A stretch of 64,000 bases of DNA from Stutzerimonas stutzeri (GTDB lineage Bacteria; Pseudomonadota; Gammaproteobacteria; Pseudomonadales; Pseudomonadaceae), in contig DGLA01000010.1 of assembly GCA_002387205.1 (NCBI GenBank), positions 248,438-312,437 of the forward strand. Reading direction: 5' to 3'. A program made the translations under genes and the position numbers. Positions within the stretch are counted from its first letter, which is position 1. Every line of letters begins with the position of its first letter. The notes below the pieces were generated by a model that saw nothing but the letters and a program-made list of their open reading frames with translations, searched no databases and was not told the origin of the DNA. Below are positions 57,816 to 64,000 of the stretch, piece after piece.

Positions 57816-57930
57816 GACGACCACCGTTGATTTCGGATACCTGAGCAAGGCTGCCCCACCTGGGACGCATGCTGGTCATCTTGGCGATTGCACCTCAGCG
57901 GCAGAATCCTGCTTTGGTTGCCGGATTCTC

Positions 57931-57944
57931 CTCCCTTGGTAGTA
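57931..57944 (-). promoter_or_regulatory. Shared CTACCAA motif upstream of the cytochrome gene
   Basis: On the minus strand this reads TACTACCAAGGGAG, matching the PedH-gene copy at 13 of 14 positions. The core lies 121 bp upstream of the exaB/pedF ATG and about 215 bp upstream of the divergent PedE-type gene. Confidence 0.5.
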
Positions 57945-58009
57945 GGGCCTAGTGCGCCTGATCCGCAGCACCCAGGTAGCAAGTCGAAAACACCGGCCGT
58001 CTGGGAAGT

Positions 58010-58034
58010 TCTCCCGAAAACAGCGGGAGATTTT
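58010..58034 (+). promoter_or_regulatory. Hairpin with T tract in the leader of the PedE-type gene
   Basis: TCTCCCG-AAAACAG-CGGGAGA is followed by TTTTCC, a terminator-like element 124 nt before the ATG at 58158. It may be an attenuator, or close a short upstream transcript. Confidence 0.35.
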
Positions 58035-58157
58035 CCATATCAGCCGATGCGAGGCCTTCCCAATAATCGAATCGCCTGGCCAGCCGATCGCTGCACTCAG
58101 CTGCTAACCCGGCGAACAGCACCTGGCCTCGTCCGAATAGATCAAGGGATACCGACC

Positions 58158-60017
58158 ATGACAACAAGATCAACCATGGGCAGCAAACGCCCTCTCGCTA
58201 TTGCCGTGCTCATCGGCGGACTCGCACTCAGCGGCCTGTCAGAAGCAGGCAACGTGACCTGGGAAGACATTGCCAACGATCACCTTTCGACCGAAAACGT
58301 GCTGCAGTATGGCCTTGGGACCAACGCGCAACGCTGGAGCCCGCTGGCGCAGGTCAACGACAAGAACGTATTCAAGCTGACGCCGGCCTGGTCTTTTTCC
58401 TTTGGTGATGAAAAGCAACGGGGGCAGGAATCCCAGGCCATCGTGCATGACGGCGTGGTCTACGTGACCGGCTCCTACTCGCGGGTTTTCGCCCTCGACT
58501 CTCGCACCGGGAAACGGCTATGGAGTTACAACCATCGCTTGCCCGCGGACATCCGTCCGTGCTGCGACGTGGTCAATCGCGGCGCTGCGATTTACGGCGG
58601 CAAAATCTACTTCGGCACCCTGGATGCGCAAGTGGTCGCACTGAACAAGGACACCGGCAAGGTCGTCTGGAAGAAAAAGTTTGGCGACCACGGCGCAGGC
58701 TACACCATGACCGGCGCACCGACCCTGATCAAGGATCAGAAAAGCGGCAAGGTCTTGTTGATTCATGGCAGTTCCGGCGACGAATTCGGCATTGTCGGCA
58801 AGCTGTTCGCTCGCGATCCTGACACCGGTGAAGAGGTCTGGATGCGGCCCTTCGTGGAAGGCCATGTGGGCCGCCTGCATGGCAAGGACAGCACCCCGAC
58901 CGGCAACATCAAGGCACCCTCGTGGCCGGATGACCCGAACTCGCCCACCGGTAAGAAAGAGGCATGGAGCCAGGGAGGTGGCGCTCCTTGGCAGAGCGCC
59001 AGCTTCGATCCGGAAACCAATACCATCATTGTCGGCGCGGGCAATCCAGCCCCTTGGAATGGCTGGGAGCGTACCTCAGACGGCGGCGACCCGAAGGATT
59101 ACGACAGCCTCTACACCTCCGGCCAGGTCGGCGTCGACCCCTCGACCGGTGAGGTGAAGTGGTTCTATCAGCACACACCAAACGATGCCTGGGATTTCTC
59201 CGGCAATAACGAATTGGTGCTGTTCGATTACAAGAACAAGGATGGCAAGACCGTCAAGGCCACCGCGCATGCCGACCGCAACGGTTTCTTCTACGTAGTC
59301 GACCGCACGGACGGAAAGCTGCAGAACGCCTTCCCCTTCGTCGACAACATCACCTGGGCCAGCCACATCGACCTCAAGACCGGCCGCCCGGTGGAGAACG
59401 AAGGCCAGCGTCCGCCCAAGCCCGAGCCCGGCGAAGCGCACGGAAAGTCTGTGGAGGTCTCGCCGCCCTTCCTTGGTGGCAAGAACTGGAACCCCATGGC
59501 CTACAGCCAGGACACCGGCCTTTTCTACGTGCCGGCCAATCACTGGAAGGAGGATTACTGGACCGAGGAGGTCAGCTACAAGAAGGGCAACGCCTACCTC
59601 GGGCAGGGTTTCCGCATCAAGCGCATGTACGACGATCACGTCGGCATCTTGCGCGCCATGGACCCGGTCACCGGCAAGGTTGCTTGGGAACACAAGGAAC
59701 CACTGCCGCTCTGGGCCGGAGTGCTGGCCACCAAGGGCAACCTGGTCTTCACCGGTACGGGTGACGGCTACCTCAAGGCCTTCGATGCGAAAACCGGCGA
59801 CGAGCTCTGGAAGTTTCAGACCGGCAGCGGAATCATCGCCCCGCCCATCACCTGGGAGCAGGACGGCGAGCAGTTTATCGGCGTGACGGTCGGCTATGGC
59901 GGCGCAGTCCCCCTGTGGGGCGGTGATATGGCGGCACTGACCAAACCGGTCGCGCAAGGCGGCTCGTTCTGGGTATTCCGCATTCCCAGTTGGGACAAGC
60001 AGACCGCCAGGCGCTGA
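58158..60017 (+). CDS. exaA: PQQ-dependent alcohol dehydrogenase, calcium-type (ExaA/PedE-like)
   Basis: The 619-residue quinoprotein has a Sec signal (to about residue 30), vicinal Cys135-Cys136 (IRPCCDV), Glu209 (GDEF), Asn296 (GAGNPAPW) and the catalytic Asp346 in DAWDFSGNNE. The residue two after the catalytic Asp is Ser348, as in calcium-dependent ExaA and PedE. It oxidises ethanol and other short alcohols in the periplasm, passing electrons to the divergent cytochrome c-550. ATG 58158 is chosen; the frame is open to 57888 without signal-peptide logic. A pentapeptide-repeat gene follows. Confidence 0.93.
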   Translation: MTTRSTMGSKRPLAIAVLIGGLALSGLSEAGNVTWEDIANDHLSTENVLQYGLGTNAQRWSPLAQVNDKNVFKLTPAWSFSFGDEKQRGQESQAIVHDGVVYVTGSYSRVFALDSRTGKRLWSYNHRLPADIRPCCDVVNRGAAIYGGKIYFGTLDAQVVALNKDTGKVVWKKKFGDHGAGYTMTGAPTLIKDQKSGKVLLIHGSSGDEFGIVGKLFARDPDTGEEVWMRPFVEGHVGRLHGKDSTPTGNIKAPSWPDDPNSPTGKKEAWSQGGGAPWQSASFDPETNTIIVGAGNPAPWNGWERTSDGGDPKDYDSLYTSGQVGVDPSTGEVKWFYQHTPNDAWDFSGNNELVLFDYKNKDGKTVKATAHADRNGFFYVVDRTDGKLQNAFPFVDNITWASHIDLKTGRPVENEGQRPPKPEPGEAHGKSVEVSPPFLGGKNWNPMAYSQDTGLFYVPANHWKEDYWTEEVSYKKGNAYLGQGFRIKRMYDDHVGILRAMDPVTGKVAWEHKEPLPLWAGVLATKGNLVFTGTGDGYLKAFDAKTGDELWKFQTGSGIIAPPITWEQDGEQFIGVTVGYGGAVPLWGGDMAALTKPVAQGGSFWVFRIPSWDKQTARR

Positions 60018-60162
60018 ACGAGGCTTTGCGGCAGTCGCCGCATCGCCCTGCTAACCAGCCGCTGGCTAGCCACTACGGTGGGGCGTGCAGGTGACGCTCC
60101 GCGCCTCGCCCACGAGGCAACGCCATCGGCTGTTTGACCCCCATCAAGCACATGGAATCGTC

Positions 60163-60813
60163 ATGAATCCTTCCCGTTTGCTGCTATCCCTTGCATTGTT
60201 CCTTAGTACGCCGCTACAGGCCGACGAGGATCAGCCGCTGGCTATAAATGGCTGTGTCATCCAGCCCGACAGTAACTGCGCTGGCGCTGACCTTCGCGGC
60301 GCTGACCTGAGCAATCAGGATATGCGCAAGATGAACCTGGCCGGTGCCGACCTTACTGGCGCCAACTTGCGTCACGCGAATCTGGATTTGGCCAATCTGG
60401 AAAAGGCAGACCTGACCGGCGCCACCCTCACCCGCGCCAGTTTGCAACAAGCCAACCTGCGCCTGACGAATTTCACCGATGCCCGACTGGTGGCGATTCA
60501 GGGCTGGGGCCTGTTCGCCCAAGCCGCACGTTTCAACGGCGCCGACTTGACCGCAGCCAACCTGGACTTCGCACGCCTTAGTGGCGCCAAGATGCACAAC
60601 GCAAACCTGACCGCGGCCAATCTGGAGATGGCCTGGCTGAGTAAGGTCGACCTGGATCATGCCGATCTGACCGACGCCAACTTGCAGGAAAGCAAACTCA
60701 GCGAGGCGAATCTTGGGAACGCCACCATGACCGGCACGCGGCGGCACTACGCGACCTTCCAGGGCACGAACATGGAGGGCTGCATCGATTGCCCGACCGA
60801 CTGGGAGAAGTAA
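60163..60813 (+). CDS. Secreted pentapeptide-repeat protein
   Basis: The 216-residue protein has a Sec signal (MNPSRLLLSLALFLSTPLQA) and then about 25 pentapeptide repeats of A(D/N)Lxx type (GADLRGADLSNQD, ANLRHANLDLANLEKADLTGA, ...), which would form a right-handed quadrilateral helix. Three Cys residues lie in the first and last parts (NGC, SNC, GCIDC). It would be periplasmic. A pentapeptide gene next to a PedE-type dehydrogenase is known from P. putida, so a role in that system is possible. Confidence 0.88.
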   Translation: MNPSRLLLSLALFLSTPLQADEDQPLAINGCVIQPDSNCAGADLRGADLSNQDMRKMNLAGADLTGANLRHANLDLANLEKADLTGATLTRASLQQANLRLTNFTDARLVAIQGWGLFAQAARFNGADLTAANLDFARLSGAKMHNANLTAANLEMAWLSKVDLDHADLTDANLQESKLSEANLGNATMTGTRRHYATFQGTNMEGCIDCPTDWEK

Positions 60814-60914
60814 TCAAATGCCGCTCGATGGGCTTTAATGAGCGGTGCGCAGCCGTTTCATCATGCAACGATCGCCACCCACTCTAAAGGAGCCCCATCA
60901 TCATCCGTATCCCC

Positions 60915-61532
60915 ATGGTGGCGCAGCTTGAAAGCCTGCCCCGCTTCGAGAGCCTGACCCCGGACCGTATCTTCGTACCTGCGACCGTTGAGCAGTTCAG
61001 CCAAGCTGCCGAGGACATCCTCGCCACTCCTACGATCGGCTTCGATACCGAGTCCAAGCCCACCTTCAAAGTCGGCGAGGTCTCCAGCGGGCCGCATCTG
61101 ATCCAGTTCGCCACGCAAGATCGAGCCTATCTGTTCCAGACTGCGCAGCCTGGGTGCCTCGACGCCGCCAAGCGCATCCTGGAAGCCGCCCATGTACTTA
61201 AAGTTGGATTCGGCCTCTCATCCGACCGTAGCCGACTGCGTACCCGGCTGGGCATTGAACTGCGGCACAGCCTCGATCTCGGCTCGGCATTGCGTTACCA
61301 GGGCAAGAAAGGACAGGTCGGGCTGCGCGGTGGGGTGGCAGCCGTGCTGGGCGCGAGGATCAGCAAGTCGCGCAGCGTGTCGACTTCCAACTGGGCGAAC
61401 CGGCAACTGACCGAAGCCCAGCAGCGCTACGCCGCCAACGATGCCTTTGCTGCACTCATGGTGTTTCTCGCCCTGGACGGACGGGTCCAGATGTCGATGC
61501 AGGACGGCGCAACCCCGGGCTATCGTCGCTAA
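60915..61532 (+). CDS. DEDD-type 3'-5' exonuclease domain protein
   Basis: The 205-residue protein has the RNase D/DnaQ-like motifs: IGFDTESKP (ExoI, Asp and Glu), VGFGLSSDRSRL (ExoII) and QQRYAANDAFAALM (ExoIII, Tyr/Asp). It would degrade RNA or DNA ends with two metal ions. ATG 60915 is listed; however AAAGGAG lies about 20 nt before it and 4 nt before an in-frame ATC at 60897 (MIIRIPMVAQLE), so a non-canonical start is possible. Confidence 0.85.
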   Translation: MVAQLESLPRFESLTPDRIFVPATVEQFSQAAEDILATPTIGFDTESKPTFKVGEVSSGPHLIQFATQDRAYLFQTAQPGCLDAAKRILEAAHVLKVGFGLSSDRSRLRTRLGIELRHSLDLGSALRYQGKKGQVGLRGGVAAVLGARISKSRSVSTSNWANRQLTEAQQRYAANDAFAALMVFLALDGRVQMSMQDGATPGYRR

Positions 61533-61627
61533 GTCAGGCTTCGACCAGCCGACCGCCCGCCGCTTGCATGCAACCCCAGGCGCTAATCAACGTCTACCCC
61601 AGATACGATTCCAACCGGGAGGTGTTT

Positions 61628-62167
61628 GTGGAAGGCATGTTTTTCAGTGGCTGGTCGACGCTGGTGCGTACGCTGGTGATCGGCGTGTTGGCATACGTCA
61701 ACCTGATTGTCCTGCTGCGCATCTCTGGCAGACGAACGCTCTCGAAAATGAATGCCTTCGACCTCATCGTCACCGTGGCGCTGGGCTCGACCTTCGCTAC
61801 GATCCTGCTGAACCGAAACGTATCGCTGGCCGAGGGCACCCTGGCGTTGGCGCTGTTGATAGGCCTGCAATATCTGGTGACCTGGACCAGCGTGCGGGTC
61901 AGCTGGGTAAAGAAGCTCGTCACCGGCGAACCTGCGTTGTTGCTTTATCAGGGCCAGATGCTGAGCACAGCCATGCGGGCGGCGCGGGTAACCGAGGATG
62001 AAATACGCTCCGCGATCCGTACCAGCGGTATCGCTTCGATAGATGAGGTGGAGGCCGTGATTCTGGAGACCGATGGCAGCTTCAGCGTGGTCAGTAAGGG
62101 CTCAGGCGACAGCCGTTCGAGCCTCTCGGGCGTGATGACACCAGGCCCGCGGGATATCCAGGTATAA
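61628..62167 (+). CDS. YetF/DUF421-family membrane protein
   Basis: From GTG 61628, which has GGGAGG about 5 nt upstream, the protein is 179 residues. Three membrane helices (about residues 10-28, 38-58 and 62-82) contain the family block RISGRRTLSKMNAFDLIVTVALGS in pieces, followed by the small cytoplasmic YetF domain (LLLYQGQML, VTEDEIRSAIR). The family has unknown function. The frame is open to ATG 61568, but that start lacks a ribosome-binding site. Confidence 0.85.
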   Translation: MEGMFFSGWSTLVRTLVIGVLAYVNLIVLLRISGRRTLSKMNAFDLIVTVALGSTFATILLNRNVSLAEGTLALALLIGLQYLVTWTSVRVSWVKKLVTGEPALLLYQGQMLSTAMRAARVTEDEIRSAIRTSGIASIDEVEAVILETDGSFSVVSKGSGDSRSSLSGVMTPGPRDIQV

Positions 62168-62297
62168 CGTTGGGCCGCCGTCCCGCAGCATCGCGACGTC
62201 GCACTGCGTTTTTTGGATAAACGGCATTGCAGAAAGATCCGTGGATGCCGATGAACTCGGAGACCGGCCCAGCGCTCCTTCTCCTTGGTAAATCCAC

Positions 62298-63614
62298 ATG
62301 TTCAACAAGAAGCTCAAACAAGAATTGTCCGAACTGCGCGAAGAAGTCGCGACGATGCGGCAGATCAAGGAATCCCTGTACCGGGAGATGATGGTGCTGG
62401 AGGTTGATCCACGAGGCCGTGTCCAGCACGCCAACCCGGTTTTCCTCAGCGAGATGGGCTTTCGCCTGGATGAAATAGTGGGTCGTCACGTGGATAGCTT
62501 TTTTACTGACGAATTCAAGAGAGAACCCAACTACGCGAACCTGAAAAACGCAATGCAACGGGGCGAACACCTCAGCGGCGCCTTTCGTCTGCTCACGGCC
62601 AGCGGGGAGGAAGCCTGGTTGCGCTCCATCTGGCAGCCCATCAAGGCATCCGACGGCTCGCTTCTTCACTTCGGCATGTGCGCCAGCAACCTCACCCGCA
62701 CAATAGCCACCTCACGCGAACACGACAGCGTGATCAGCGCCCTGAAGCGCTCGACCGCAGTCATCGAGTTCGACCTGCGCGGCAATGTGATTACCGCCAA
62801 CAAACAGTTTCTCGATGCCATGGGCTATCGGCTGGAGCAGATCAAGGGCAAACATCACAGCCTGTTCTGCGAGCGGGCTGAAAGCGAATCGACGGCCTAT
62901 CGCGAGTTCTGGGCTCGTCTGAATCGGGGTGAATACGTCGCCGAGCGTTTCAAGCGAATCGATGCCCACGGTCATGTGGTCTGGCTAGAAGCGTCCTACA
63001 ACCCGGTACTCGATGTGTACGGCAAACTCTATAAGGTCATCAAGTTCGCGACTGTCATCACCGATCAGGTCAACCGTGAAATAGCCGTTGCCGAAGCAGC
63101 CACCATTGCTTTTGGCACCTCGCAGCAAACGGATCTCTGTGCCCAGCGAGGCGCCAACGTAGTGCAACAGACGGTGGATGTGATGCGGCAGATAGCCGTG
63201 CAGATGCAAGACGCCTCAAACGGCATCGAGGCGCTGGACAAGCAATCGCAGTTGATCAGCGCGATCCTCAAAACCATCAGCGACATTGCCGACCAGACGA
63301 ACCTGCTGGCCCTGAACGCCGCGATTGAAGCGGCACGTGCGGGTGACCAGGGTCGAGGATTCGCCGTTGTCGCTGATGAAGTCAGGCAGCTCGCCGCCCG
63401 AACCAGCAAGGCGGCCGGAGAAATTGTCGGCGTGGTCGGCAAGAACCAGGACCTGGCCCAGGCGGCTGTGCGCAGCATGTCGACCAGCCGCAGCCAGGCC
63501 GAAAGCGGGCTGGAATTCGCGAACCAGGCCGGAGCGGTGATCGTGGAGATCCAGGACGGCGCGCAGCGTGTGGTCAGCGCGGTCGGTCAGTTTGCGAGCC
63601 AACTCAACAACTAA
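62298..63614 (+). CDS. Soluble chemotaxis-type transducer with two PAS domains (BdlA-like)
   Basis: The 438-residue protein starts with a coiled coil ([17 protein letters not shown]), then PAS 1 (about 25-140) and PAS 2 (about 145-260), then an MCP signalling domain with the conserved hairpin tip ([32 protein letters not shown]). No membrane segment or periplasmic domain is seen. The layout matches BdlA, the biofilm-dispersion transducer, and Aer-like redox sensors. A heme or flavin might bind the PAS domains but no ligand is provable from sequence. Confidence 0.88.
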   Translation: MFNKKLKQELSELREEVATMRQIKESLYREMMVLEVDPRGRVQHANPVFLSEMGFRLDEIVGRHVDSFFTDEFKREPNYANLKNAMQRGEHLSGAFRLLTASGEEAWLRSIWQPIKASDGSLLHFGMCASNLTRTIATSREHDSVISALKRSTAVIEFDLRGNVITANKQFLDAMGYRLEQIKGKHHSLFCERAESESTAYREFWARLNRGEYVAERFKRIDAHGHVVWLEASYNPVLDVYGKLYKVIKFATVITDQVNREIAVAEAATIAFGTSQQTDLCAQRGANVVQQTVDVMRQIAVQMQDASNGIEALDKQSQLISAILKTISDIADQTNLLALNAAIEAARAGDQGRGFAVVADEVRQLAARTSKAAGEIVGVVGKNQDLAQAAVRSMSTSRSQAESGLEFANQAGAVIVEIQDGAQRVVSAVGQFASQLNN

Positions 63615-63680
63615 ACATAAGCGAAGGCGCGGGGCCGTGTCGGGCTCTGTGCTTTCAGCTTGATGAACACGGGATCAATC

Positions 63681-64000
63681 TCACCGCTCCTTGGCATCGC
63701 CATAGACGTCACTCCAGTCCCAGCCATCCGCTGCAAGCAGATCGCTCAAGACTGTCCGGCGCTCGTCCCTACTTTGGCTGACAGCTTCGTGGATGGGTAT
63801 GCCAGCTTCTATCAGTGAACTGGTGTCTATCGCTAACGGCTGCATTTCCGAGCGAACCCTCGCCAGATACCTGGAACGTTGCATCTGGATGTGCTGGTCC
63901 AGCGCCGCCCCGAGCATCCTGCGCTTCACCGTCCTGCGGTACCTCAGCCGAGACGCTATCGAGCAACCGCAGCACTTCGTCCAGGGTGGCCACGGCGGGA
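63681..64000 (-). CDS. Unrecognised ORF at the right edge, partial or frameshifted
   Basis: One minus frame is open from the window edge to a stop at 63681 (ending ADGWDWSDVYGDAKER). Another frame starts at GTG 63993 with a natural-looking N-terminus (MATLDEVLRLLDSVSAEVP) but runs into low-complexity sequence and stops at 63769. A single frameshift near 63930 would join them into a protein of about 105 residues. Neither part is recognised. Confidence 0.35.
   Translation of the reverse strand, partial: PPWPPWTKCCGCSIASRLRYRRTVKRRMLGAALDQHIQMQRSRYLARVRSEMQPLAIDTSSLIEAGIPIHEAVSQSRDERRTVLSDLLAADGWDWSDVYGDAKER

Noticed and set aside
62275..62297. CTTGGTAAA before the BdlA-like gene as a fifth copy of the alcohol-oxidation box
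   Set aside because: It matches only the TTGGTA core, lies directly at the start codon and in the opposite relation to the gene.

Overview
The window reads as chromosome of a Pseudomonas-lineage gammaproteobacterium. The order gacA-uvrC-pgsA-tRNA-Gly-tRNA-Cys-tRNA-Leu, the pqqABCDE/pqqH-ercA-ercS block and the ExaA/PedE/PedH-type quinoproteins are all typical of that group. I see no insertion sequence, prophage or CRISPR array. Genes are dense and mostly in operons.

1-20.8 kb is an aldarate/hexuronate catabolic island. A minus-strand operon (kdgD, semialdehyde dehydrogenase, gudD, garD, an FAD-linked oxidase, a D-2-hydroxyacid dehydrogenase) faces a plus-strand unit (second glucarate dehydratase plus a tripartite tricarboxylate transporter). 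Next come an enolase-superfamily talarate/galactarate dehydratase, then udh, a lactonase and a TRAP transporter, a DMT exporter and a FadR-type GntR regulator. Together they would import uronates or aldarates, oxidise uronate to aldaro-lactone, open the lactone, dehydrate to 5-keto-4-deoxyglucarate, and convert that through 2-oxoglutarate semialdehyde to 2-oxoglutarate. A 13-bp motif, GTYAT-NNN-ACAAC, sits once in front of each of five transcription units, including the regulator gene, and is the probable operator.

20.9-28 kb is core genome: small secreted proteins, a candidate Rsm-type sRNA that imitates CsrA/RsmA targets (seven GGA motifs, GacA-box-like upstream element, terminator), three tRNAs, pgsA, uvrC and gacA. 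27-32 kb is an arsenic island: acr3 divergent from arsR-arsH-ynfA-gap-arsJ.

32-46 kb holds PQQ-dependent alcohol oxidation: ercS, ercA, pqqH and pqqE-D-C-B-A, an Old Yellow Enzyme, exaC/pedI and a quinoprotein alcohol dehydrogenase whose active site reads Asp-Phe-Asp, the lanthanide (PedH) signature. 48-56 kb is a complete kdpFABC-DE potassium system. 56-61 kb resumes the quinoprotein theme with an MxaJ-like binding protein, a PedF/ExaB cytochrome c and a second quinoprotein whose active site reads Asp-Phe-Ser (calcium/PedE type), followed by a pentapeptide-repeat protein. A shared CTACCAA motif lies 107-123 bp upstream of four of these units. The right end carries a DEDD exonuclease, a YetF-type membrane protein, a soluble double-PAS chemotaxis-type transducer and an unresolved partial ORF.
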